In this document: in pieces, positions 8,309 through 15,707 of the stretch
Layout: each line of letters begins with the position of its first letter
Position numbering within the stretch: position 1 is the stretch's first letter
Source: AP-15 sp963832875
GTDB taxonomy: Bacteria > Pseudomonadota > Alphaproteobacteria > ATCC43930 > CGMCC-115725
NCBI GenBank assembly: GCA_963832875.1
Contig: CAWHWB010000004.1
Coordinates: 62,001-126,000, forward strand
DNA: 64,000 nt
Reading direction: 5' to 3'
Notes under the pieces: generated by a model
What the model was told of the DNA's origin: nothing
Databases searched by the model: none
What the model saw: the letters and a program-made list of their open reading frames with translations, nothing else
Made by a program: the position numbers and the translations under genes

Positions 8309-9387
8309 CGCCGCTGACAATCGCGTTTTTCGGGTCGAGCCTGGTCTCCGCCTATTGGAACGGGGCGGCGACCTATTATCGGGGCGTGCTGCAGGCGCTC
8401 GCCGCCAACGGGCACCGCATCACCTTTTACGAGCCTGACGCCTACGACCGGCAGCGGCACCGCGACATCGCCGATCCGGACTGGGCCCACGTCGTGGTCT
8501 ATTCGGCGGACGGAACAGCGGGCGTCGAACATGCGCTCGACGCCGCGCGGGCGGCCGATCTGATCGTCAAGGCGAGCGGGGTCGGGGTCTTCGACACGCT
8601 GCTCGAAGCGCGCGTGCCGGCGATCCGGCGGCCCGGGGCGATCGCCGCCTTCTGGGACGTTGATGCTCCGGCGACCCTCGACCGCGTCGCCGCGGATCAT
8701 GACGACCCGTTCCGCGCTCTGATCCCCGCTTACGACCTGATCCTGACCTATGGCGGCGGACCGCCGGTGGTCGCGGCCTATCAGCGGTTCGGCGCCCGCC
8801 GCTGCGTGCCGATCTACAACGGCCTCGATCCGGCCACCCATTATCCGGTCATGCCCGAGCCGCGCTTTGCCTGCGATCTCGGTCTCGTCGCCAACCGGCT
8901 CCCCGACCGCGAGCGCCGGATCGACGAGTACTTCGTTGCGGTGGCGACCGACCTGCCCGGACATCGCTTTCTGCTCGCCGGCAACGGCTGGGCCGACAAG
9001 CCGCTGCCGGCCAATATCGGCTGTCTCGGTCACCTCTACACGCGCGACCACAACGCCTTCAACGCCTCGGCGCTCGCGGTGCTGAACGTCAGCCGGGCCA
9101 GCATGGCCGCCTATGGCTTCAGCCCGGCGACGCGGGTGTTCGAGGCTGCTGGTGCTGCGGCCTGCGTCATCACCGACGCCTGGGAGGGGATCGCGCAGTT
9201 TTTCGAGCCTGGCAGAGAGATCCTAGTGGCCGAGAATGGCCCGGCGGTGGCCGAGCGGCTGGCGCGGCTGACCCCGGAGGAGGCGCGCCATATCGGCACC
9301 GCCGCCAGAACTCGCGCACTGGCCGACCATACCTACGCGCAGCGCGTCCTTCGGCTGCAGCAGGTGCTGGAGGGGGTCGAATGTTGA
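8305..9387 (+). CDS. CgeB-like glycosyltransferase 2
   Basis: A 360-residue protein of the CgeB-like glycosyltransferase family. The N-terminus TIAFFGSSLVSAYWNGAATY is typical of the family's first Rossmann strand; the C-terminal donor domain has the RVFEAAGAAACVITDAWEG block followed by FFEPGREILVAENG. It contains the family's FWDVDAPATLDR acceptor-side motif, which is shared in altered form (DIDTPVTLA, DLDSPVTLA) with the next two proteins, so the three are close paralogues. ATG 8305 overlaps the previous stop, and the stop overlaps ATG 9381. The sugar it transfers cannot be read from sequence. Confidence 0.85.
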   Translation: MTPLTIAFFGSSLVSAYWNGAATYYRGVLQALAANGHRITFYEPDAYDRQRHRDIADPDWAHVVVYSADGTAGVEHALDAARAADLIVKASGVGVFDTLLEARVPAIRRPGAIAAFWDVDAPATLDRVAADHDDPFRALIPAYDLILTYGGGPPVVAAYQRFGARRCVPIYNGLDPATHYPVMPEPRFACDLGLVANRLPDRERRIDEYFVAVATDLPGHRFLLAGNGWADKPLPANIGCLGHLYTRDHNAFNASALAVLNVSRASMAAYGFSPATRVFEAAGAAACVITDAWEGIAQFFEPGREILVAENGPAVAERLARLTPEEARHIGTAARTRALADHTYAQRVLRLQQVLEGVEC

Positions 9388-10560
9388 GCGCCGCTTTGCC
9401 GTCGCCGCCGCAGAAAATGCGGATCGTAATCCTCGGCCTGTCGATTACCTCGTCCTGGGGGAACGGCCACGCCACGACCTATCGCGGCCTGGTGCGGGCA
9501 CTGTGCCGCCGCGGCCATCAGGTGCTGTTCCTGGAGCGCGATATGCCGTGGTATCGCGAACACCGCGACATGCCGCGACCGGCGTTTGGTACGACGCTGC
9601 TTTATGACCGCGTTGCGGAATTGCGTGAGAAATGGAGTCGTGCGTTGCGCGCCGCCGATCTGGTGATCGTCGGCTCCTATGTCCCGGATGGGGTCGAGGT
9701 GATCCGGCTGGTGCAGCGGACAGCCGGGGGGCTGGTCGCCTTTTACGACATCGACACGCCGGTGACGCTGGCCGCCCTCGCCGCCGAAAGCTGCGAGTAT
9801 CTGAGCGCCGATCTGATACCGGGCATCGACCTATATCTTTCTTTCACCGGCGGCCCGGTCTTGCGGCAAATCGAGGATGAGTTTGGGGCGCGGGCGGCGA
9901 GGGCGCTCTATTGCGCGGTCGACCCGGACTGCCATTGCCCCGCTCCGGTCGTGCCGAGCTGGGATCTGGGTTATCTCGGCACCTACGGAGCCGACCGGCA
10001 GCCGATGCTCGACCGGCTTATCTGCGCGCCGGCGCGCGCCTGGCCGAACGGCCGCTTCGTTGTTGGCGGTTCGCTGTACCCGCGCGAGCTGGCCTGGCCG
10101 TCGAACCTCGAGCGCATCGAGCATATCGATCCAGGCCGGCATGCGATGTTCTACGCGCGGCAGCGTTTCACCCTCAACGTGACCCGCGCCGACATGATCC
10201 GCTGCGGCTATTCGCCGAGCGTCCGCCTGTTCGAGGCCGCTGCCGTGCGGCGTGCCGATCATCAGCGACTGGTGGCCGGGCCTCGACGAATTCTTTCGGC
10301 CGGGCCATGAGATCCTCGTCGCCCGCAGCGCCGAGGAGGTGCTGCGCTGTCTGCGCGCGCTGCCGGAACGGGAGCGGCTGCGGCTGGCCCGCTCGGCGCG
10401 CGAGCGGGTGCTGGCGTTTCATACCGCGGCGCACCGCGCGATCGCTCTCGAAACCTACGTCGAGGAGGCTCGGAACATCGGCCGGTCGCCGGTCCTGCCG
10501 GCGAGGAGCCATGTGGCGACCGGATCGCGATCGCCGGTCGCGGGAGCGGTCCCGCGATGA
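9381..10560 (+). pseudogene. CgeB-like glycosyltransferase 3, frameshifted near the 3' end
   Basis: The frame from ATG 9381 encodes a CgeB-like protein (RIVILGLSITSSWGNGHATT, YDIDTPVTLA, GYLGTYGADRQPMLDRL) up to RLFEAAA at about 10243. Homology then continues in the next frame as CGVPIISDWWPGLDEFF and HEILVARS, ending at the TGA 10558-10560 that overlaps ATG 10557 of the next gene. One extra base in GCTGCCGTGCGGC near 10244 explains the break. Repaired, the protein would be about 392 residues, the length and order of its neighbours. The preserved ATGA overlap at the repaired end argues that the break is recent or is a sequencing indel. Unrepaired, it would lose most of the donor-binding site. 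Confidence 0.8.
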
Positions 10561-11651
10561 AGCTGGCGATCTTTGGGCTGTCGGTCAGCTCCTCCTGGGG
10601 GAACGGACACGCGGTGCTGTGGCGGGCGCTGATCCGCAGCCTCGGGCGGCAAGGTCATCGCATCATGTTCTTCGAGCGCGATGTGGCCTATTACGCCGAA
10701 AACCGCGATCTGACCGAGCTCGAAGGCGGTCTGCTAGTGCTTTATCGGGGCTGGCGCGAGGTCGCGGCCGAGGCCAGGCGCCAGCTCGCCGACGCGGATG
10801 CGGCGATCGTCACGTCATACTGCCCGGACGCGCTCGCCGCGGCCGAGCTGGTTTTCGACAGTCGGGCATTACCGGTCTTCTACGATCTCGACAGCCCCGT
10901 GACGTTGGCGCGGCTCGCCGCCGGCGAGACGGTCGAATATGTCGGGGCGGACCGGCTTTCGCCGTTCGCGCTGGTGTTGAGCTATGCCGGCGGCGCGGCC
11001 TTGACCGCGCTGCGCGAGCGCCTCGGCGCGCGCCGGGTCGCCCCGCTCTACGGCTGCGTCGATCCCGAGCGCTATCGTCCGGCGCCGTCGCCAGGCGGTC
11101 CGCGCGCGGCGCTCTCCTATCTCGGCACGTGGGCCGCCGATCGGCAGCAGATGCTGGACCGGTTGTTTCTCGACCCGGCGCGCCGCCGGCCGCGGGAACG
11201 GTTCGTCATCGGCGGCGCCCAATATCCGAGCGATTTCCCATGGCGCCCGAACATTTTCTTCGAGCGTCACGTCACTCCGGCCGAGCATCCGCGCTTCTAC
11301 GCCGCGGCGCGGTCGACCCTGAACATCACGCGGGCGGCGATGGCCGAGTGCGGCTGGTGCCCGTCCGGTCGTCTGTTCGAGGCGGCCGCCTGCGCCACCC
11401 CTATTCTCAGCGATCGGTGGGACGGTCTCGACGGATTTTTCGTCCCCGGCAGCGAGGTCTTAATCGTGCGCAGCACCGGGGACGTGCTCGCCGCACTCGA
11501 CCTCGGCGATCGGGAACTGGCCCTGATCGGCGCGGCGGCGCGCGAGCGCGCCTTAGCCGAGCACACCGCCGATCGCCGGGCGGCGGAGCTGGCGATGCTG
11601 CTCGAATCAGCCGCCGCGCGCGCCGCCGGAGCCGAGCGAGAGGAGGCCTGA
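10557..11651 (+). CDS. CgeB-like glycosyltransferase 4
   Basis: A 364-residue intact CgeB-like glycosyltransferase, closest in the window to the frameshifted gene before it (both begin with a short strand then VSSSWGNGHA or TSSWGNGHA). Visible blocks are FYDLDSPVTLARL (acceptor side), SYLGTWAADRQQMLDRLF, and the donor region LFEAAACATPILSDRWDGLD followed by FFVPGSEVLIV. It starts at ATG 10557 overlapping the repaired upstream stop and is followed after 3 bases by the nucleotidyltransferase. Since gene 3 is probably broken, this paralogue could partly replace it. Confidence 0.85.
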   Translation: MKLAIFGLSVSSSWGNGHAVLWRALIRSLGRQGHRIMFFERDVAYYAENRDLTELEGGLLVLYRGWREVAAEARRQLADADAAIVTSYCPDALAAAELVFDSRALPVFYDLDSPVTLARLAAGETVEYVGADRLSPFALVLSYAGGAALTALRERLGARRVAPLYGCVDPERYRPAPSPGGPRAALSYLGTWAADRQQMLDRLFLDPARRRPRERFVIGGAQYPSDFPWRPNIFFERHVTPAEHPRFYAAARSTLNITRAAMAECGWCPSGRLFEAAACATPILSDRWDGLDGFFVPGSEVLIVRSTGDVLAALDLGDRELALIGAAARERALAEHTADRRAAELAMLLESAAARAAGAEREEA

Positions 11652-11654
11652 TCG

Positions 11655-12437
11655 ATGTGGGGCATCGTCCCAGCGGCGGGGAATGGCACGCGCATCCAGC
11701 CGCTCGCCTTCTCGAAGGAGCTGCTGCCGGTCGGCAGCCGCTTCGACGGCGACACCGAGCGGCCGCGCGCGGTCAGCGAATATCTAGTCGAGCGCATGCT
11801 GCGGGCCGGCGCCGACCGGATCTGCTTTGTGATCTCGCCGTGGAAGTCCGACATCTTGCAATATTATGGCGCCGGGATCGAGGGCGCCGCGATCGCCTAT
11901 GTCGTGCAGCCAGAAGCGCTCGGCCTGTGCGACGCGATCTTCCGCGCCCTGCCGCTGATCCGGCCGGAGGAGCAGGTTCTGGTCGGCTTGCCCGACACCG
12001 TTTGGCTGCCGGAGGACGGTCTGGCGGCGCTGCCGGACAATAAATTGGCGTTTCTGACTTTCCCGGTAGCCCGCCCCGAATTCTTCGATGCCGTCGCTGC
12101 CGATCGCGACGGCCGGGTGCGCGAGATCCAGGTCAAGACGCCGGGCCCCTCGACGCGCTGGGTCTGGGGTGCGTTTCGGCTGCCCGGCTCGGTGCTGCAC
12201 GCCCTCCACCAGCTGTGGCAGACGCGCCAGCCGCGCGATGAATACATCGGCACCCTGGTCAACGCCTATCTCGCCGAAGGCGGCGAGGCGGTGGCGGTCG
12301 GCGCCGGCACCGCCTATGTCGATGTCGGGACCCTGGGCGGGTATCGCGAGGCGATGCGCCTGTTGACCTGCCGGCGCGCACGGGCGCGAACCATCCTCGG
12401 CGGTGCCCGCGCCGCACAGGCCGGGCGGCGCCGATGA
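11655..12437 (+). CDS. Sugar-1-phosphate nucleotidyltransferase
   Basis: A 260-residue GT-A-like nucleotidyltransferase that should activate a sugar-1-phosphate to an NDP-sugar. The N-terminal nucleotide-binding signature is AAGNGTRIQPLAFSKELLP (residues 7-25), with the conserved glycines, arginine and lysine. QPEALGLCDAIF corresponds to the base-binding region of RmlA/GalU enzymes and VGLPDTVWL to the metal-binding Asp region, where DT replaces the usual GD. It is shorter than GalU or RmlA (about 290-300 residues). It likely supplies the donor for the adjacent glycosyltransferases. ATG 11655 follows the previous stop by 3 bases; its own TGA overlaps the next ATG. Confidence 0.8.
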   Translation: MWGIVPAAGNGTRIQPLAFSKELLPVGSRFDGDTERPRAVSEYLVERMLRAGADRICFVISPWKSDILQYYGAGIEGAAIAYVVQPEALGLCDAIFRALPLIRPEEQVLVGLPDTVWLPEDGLAALPDNKLAFLTFPVARPEFFDAVAADRDGRVREIQVKTPGPSTRWVWGAFRLPGSVLHALHQLWQTRQPRDEYIGTLVNAYLAEGGEAVAVGAGTAYVDVGTLGGYREAMRLLTCRRARARTILGGARAAQAGRRR

Positions 12438-13228
12438 CCGCATTCGCGCCATTGATCGGGCTCGCACCCGACGACATCCGCCGGCGGGCGGCGGCGCTCG
12501 GGCCGTGGTTCCACAACATCGATCTCGGCGGGGTGGCCACCGCCCCCGAGCATTTTCTCGGCGACTATCCGGCAGTTAAATGGCGCCGGTTCGCCCACGC
12601 GCTCCCGGCCGATCTGACCGGCCGCACGGTGCTCGACATCGGCTGCAACGGCGGTTTCTACGCGATCGAGATGAAGCGGCGCGGTGCGGCGCGCGTTCTG
12701 GGCGTCGACACCGACGAAGATTATCTGCGGCAGGCCCGCTTCGCCGCCCAAGTCGTCGGCGCCGACATCGAGTTCGCACGGCTGTCGGTCTACGACGTCG
12801 CGGTCTTGGCGGAGCGCTTCGACCTCGTGCTGTTCCTGGGCGTGCTCTATCACTTGCGTCATCCGCTGCTGGCGCTCGACCTGATCCGCGATCATGTCGT
12901 CCGCGACCTGTTCGTCTGCCAATCGATGCAGCGCGGCGACCCGGCGCAGGCGACCGTTGCGAAGGACTATCCGTTCTCGGAAACCGCGGTCTTCGAACAT
13001 CCTGGCTTCCCGCGCCTTTCGTTTGTCGAGCATCGCTACGCCGGCGACGACACCAATTGGTGGATCCCCAACCGCGCCTGCATCGCAGCGATGCTGCGCA
13101 GCGCCGGGTTCGCGATCGACAGCAACCCCGAAGAAGAGGTGTTCGTCTGCCGCCCAGCCGCCGGCGAGCGTCGCGGCGCGGTCTATCCGGCGCGGCCGCG
13201 GCGGTTAGGCAATGGAGCGGCCGGATGA
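12434..13228 (+). CDS. SAM-dependent methyltransferase, Rta_06860-type
   Basis: A 264-residue class I methyltransferase. Motif I is DIGCNGGFYAIEMKRRGA near residue 63; the acidic end of strand 2 is VLGVDTDEDYL, and LFLGVLYHLRHPLLALD is the family's characteristic post-II/motif IV block (CmoB/tRNA-mo5U-like fold). I remember a family named after Rta_06860 that travels with this cassette and whose members read very much like this; the substrate is unknown. It may O-methylate a sugar or cyclitol in the product. The start overlaps the previous stop (ATGA) and the stop overlaps ATG 13225. Confidence 0.85.
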   Translation: MTAFAPLIGLAPDDIRRRAAALGPWFHNIDLGGVATAPEHFLGDYPAVKWRRFAHALPADLTGRTVLDIGCNGGFYAIEMKRRGAARVLGVDTDEDYLRQARFAAQVVGADIEFARLSVYDVAVLAERFDLVLFLGVLYHLRHPLLALDLIRDHVVRDLFVCQSMQRGDPAQATVAKDYPFSETAVFEHPGFPRLSFVEHRYAGDDTNWWIPNRACIAAMLRSAGFAIDSNPEEEVFVCRPAAGERRGAVYPARPRRLGNGAAG

Positions 13229-14163
13229 TCGAAGCCGTGATGCTGTGGAACGAGCCCAACAACAAGTCGCATTGGGATTTGGAGATCGATCCCGACTGGT
13301 CGAAATTCGCGCGCATGGCGCGGCTGGCCGGCGACGCCATCGCCGGCGCGGCCGCCGGGTTGCCGCGGGTGCTCGGCGGCATCTCGCCGATCGACCCGGC
13401 GTTCATCGCCAACCTAGCCGGGCAGGGTGTGCTCGATCGGCTCGACGTGGTCGCCGTGCACGGCTTTCCGCTGGACTGGAACTTATGGCCGATCGACGAC
13501 TGGCCGGCAAAGCTTGCCGAGATCGCCGCCGTGACCGACCTGCCGATCTGGGTCTCCGAATGCGGCGCTTCGAGCTTCGGCGCCGAGGAGGTGCAGGAAT
13601 TCGGCCTGCATCGCACCGCCGAGCTCTTGGTCGGGCGAGCGCCGCGCATCCACTGGTACAGCCTTTATGACCTGCCGCAGGCCTGGCCGGCGACCACCCG
13701 TCACAAGGAGGCTGAGGGCTCGTCGTATTACCGGCATTTCTCGATGGGGCTGCTGCGCGAGGACGGCACGCCAAAGCGGGCGGCGGCCCGCTTCGCCGAA
13801 TTCACGCCTGAGCTCGGCATCTGCCAATGGTTCCACTTCGAGGATCACCGGCTCGAGACGGCGGCGCGGTGGCTGAAGCGGCTTGGGGTGCGGCATCTGC
13901 GCACCGGGCTCAGCTGGGCCGACAGCTTTCGTCCCAATGCCGAGGCGTGGTTCGACCGCCAGATGCGGGCGTTGGAGCCGTTCGACGTGACCCTGACCTT
14001 CTGCTTCACCCCGGAGCATCGCGGGTTGGTGCCGCACCACACGAGCCCGCCGCAATCGGACGACGAGTTCGCCGAATTCTGTGTGCGCATGACCCGGCGC
14101 TATTGCGGCGCCGGCGCCGGCTGGGGACCGAACCCGAGCCTGACGGTAGCGTCGCCCGGATGA
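13225..14163 (+). CDS. Beta-xylosidase-like glycosidase with apparently permuted TIM barrel
   Basis: The start is ATG 13225 (ATGA overlap), giving 312 residues. The protein opens directly at WNEPNN (E10), which in clan A glycosidases sits at strand 4 and carries the acid/base glutamate. Strand-5-like VLGGISP, strand-6-like VVAVHGF, strand-7-like WVSECG with the nucleophile candidate E112, and strand-8-like HWYSLYDLP follow. Only after that come segments that look like strands 1-3 (ICQWFHFEDH, VRHLRTGLSW, DVTLTFCFTP) and the helix FAEFCVRMTRRY, which normally precedes the NEP motif. The order therefore appears circularly permuted. Its place in the cluster suggests trimming or transglycosylation of the product; no signal peptide is visible, so it acts in the cytoplasm. 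Confidence 0.75.
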   Translation: MIEAVMLWNEPNNKSHWDLEIDPDWSKFARMARLAGDAIAGAAAGLPRVLGGISPIDPAFIANLAGQGVLDRLDVVAVHGFPLDWNLWPIDDWPAKLAEIAAVTDLPIWVSECGASSFGAEEVQEFGLHRTAELLVGRAPRIHWYSLYDLPQAWPATTRHKEAEGSSYYRHFSMGLLREDGTPKRAAARFAEFTPELGICQWFHFEDHRLETAARWLKRLGVRHLRTGLSWADSFRPNAEAWFDRQMRALEPFDVTLTFCFTPEHRGLVPHHTSPPQSDDEFAEFCVRMTRRYCGAGAGWGPNPSLTVASPG

Positions 14164-14457
14164 TGCAGGCCGCAGCGGACCCGCCGTTCGGACCGGGCCG
14201 CTCGGTATTGGCGGAGCTGGCGGGCGATGGCCCAATCCTGTCCCGCATGCTGATCGTCGTCGCCCACCCAGACGACGAGACGATCGGGTTTGGCGCGCAA
14301 TTATGCCGGCTGCGCGATGCGCTCGCTGCTACATGTGACCGACGGCGCGCCGCGGGACAAAGCCGCCGGGCTGCGGGTGCTCCGCAAGGGCACCCGCGAT
14401 CTGGCCTTGTGGGACGGCACGAGCTTCCTGCTCAGCTCTCCGTCTCGCCGCGGATAA
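14160..14457 (+). pseudogene. PIG-L family N-acetylsugar deacetylase remnant
   Basis: ATG 14160 overlaps the previous TGA. The N-terminus contains MLIVVAHPDDETIGFGAQL, the zinc-binding AHPDDE motif of PIG-L/MshB/LmbE deacetylases. At about 14325 one extra G breaks the frame: the homology LLHVTDGAPRDKAAG continues in the +1 frame and ends at TAA 14455-14457. Even after repair only about 98 codons exist, against 220-260 for the family, so the middle and the C-terminal zinc ligands are missing. The 3' end overlaps the end of the opposing inositol-phosphate synthase gene by 26 bases. It was probably a deacetylase of an N-acetyl-hexosamine conjugate and is no longer functional here. Confidence 0.75.
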
Positions 14458-15511
14458 AGGCTTCGGTCAGCGCGCGGGCTTCGTAATCGGTGAACTGCTC
14501 GGGCGGGCTCTTCATGAAATAGCTGGCCGGGCCGACGAGGGCGCCGCCGATGCCGCGATCGAGCGCGAGCTTGGCGCAGCGGATCGCGTCGATGACGACA
14601 CCGGCCGAATTAGGCGAATCCCAGACTTCGAGCTTTAATTCGCAATTGAGCGGCAGATTGCCGAAAGTTGTCGCTTCGATCCGAATGTAGCACCATTTCC
14701 GGTCGGTCAGCCACGGCACGTAGTCGCTCGGCCCGACATGGGCATCCTCGTCTGACAGCTCGTCATCGAGCTGGCTGGTCACGGCGTCGGTCTTGGAGCG
14801 CTTTTTAGATTGCAGCCGCTCGCGCTCCAGCATGTTCTGAAAGTCGCTGTTGCCGCCGAAATTCAGCTGATAGGTGCGGTCGACCCGCACCCCGCGCTCA
14901 CGGAACAGGTTGGCCAGCACGCGGTGGACGATGGTGGCACCGACCTGGCTCTTGATGTCGTCGCCGATCAGCGGCAGGCGGCGCTGTCGGAACCGTTCGC
15001 GCCAGCGCGCGTCCTTGGCGATGAACACCGGGATGCAGTTGACATAACCGCAACCGGCGGCCAAGGACTGCTCGGCATACCAGCGCGCCGCCGCCTCGGA
15101 ACCGACCGGCAGGTAGGAGACGACGATCTCGGCACCGGTATTGCACAGCGTGCCCGCGACGTCGTCGACGGGCTTCTGCGATTCGATCACGGTTTCGCGC
15201 AGATAGCGGCCGATGCCGTCGTAAGTGGGGCCGCGGCGGACCTCCACCCCGATCGTGCGAACTGAAGCGAAGCGCTCGGTGTTGTTGGGCGGCGCGGTGA
15301 TCGCCTCGCCGAGGTCCCGGCCAACCTTTCCCTCGGCGACATCGAAGGCGGCGACGAATTCGATATCGCCGATATGATAGCCGCCGAGGTCGAGATGCAT
15401 GATCCCGGGAATTGGACGGGTTCCGGCCGCGCTCCGGTAGAATTCAACGCCTTGCAGCAGCGAAGAGGCACAATTCCCGACCCCAACCAGCGCAACCCTG
15501 ATTTTCGCCAA
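14432..15511 (-). CDS. ino1: Inositol-3-phosphate synthase
   Basis: A 359-residue NAD-dependent synthase that converts glucose-6-phosphate to 1D-myo-inositol-3-phosphate; the length matches the compact actinobacterial/archaeal type rather than the 500-residue eukaryotic one. Signs are VALVGVGNCASSLLQGVEF (NAD fold), GDDIKSQVGATIVHR (catalytic lysine region), QLNFGGNSDFQNM, and VWDSPNSAGVVIDAIRCAK. The start is TTG at 15511, supported by GGAGG seven bases upstream (complement of 15517-15521). It converges on the sugar cluster with overlapping 3' ends, and this pairing suggests that the cluster product contains inositol or that inositol is the glycosyl acceptor. Confidence 0.92.
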   Translation of the reverse strand: MAKIRVALVGVGNCASSLLQGVEFYRSAAGTRPIPGIMHLDLGGYHIGDIEFVAAFDVAEGKVGRDLGEAITAPPNNTERFASVRTIGVEVRRGPTYDGIGRYLRETVIESQKPVDDVAGTLCNTGAEIVVSYLPVGSEAAARWYAEQSLAAGCGYVNCIPVFIAKDARWRERFRQRRLPLIGDDIKSQVGATIVHRVLANLFRERGVRVDRTYQLNFGGNSDFQNMLERERLQSKKRSKTDAVTSQLDDELSDEDAHVGPSDYVPWLTDRKWCYIRIEATTFGNLPLNCELKLEVWDSPNSAGVVIDAIRCAKLALDRGIGGALVGPASYFMKSPPEQFTDYEARALTEAFIRGETES

Positions 15512-15707
15512 CAGAGCCTCCGCGGCAGCCGCTGCGTGAACCTGAGACGAACGGCGAGATGACCTTTAAAGTTCAGCATCCGAACGCCTTTTCGCGCAAA
15601 CAAGCCCGACGAGCGGGGCCGCTTTTCGAGCGGGCGCACTCGCCGGACGACTTGCCGCGGATACTGCGCGATCGCGCTGTCCCTCGAGCGGAATTGTGGC
15701 GCCGCGG

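Noticed and set aside
10240..10250. Programmed frameshifting as the reason for the break in CgeB-like gene 3
   Set aside because: No slippery heptamer or downstream structure is evident, and intact paralogues show that no shift is needed.
9911..12043. A 710-codon plus-strand open frame across CgeB-like genes 3 and 4
   Set aside because: It is in a different frame from the recognised proteins, rich in Arg, Ala and Pro, and has no family resemblance. Such long empty frames are expected at this GC content.
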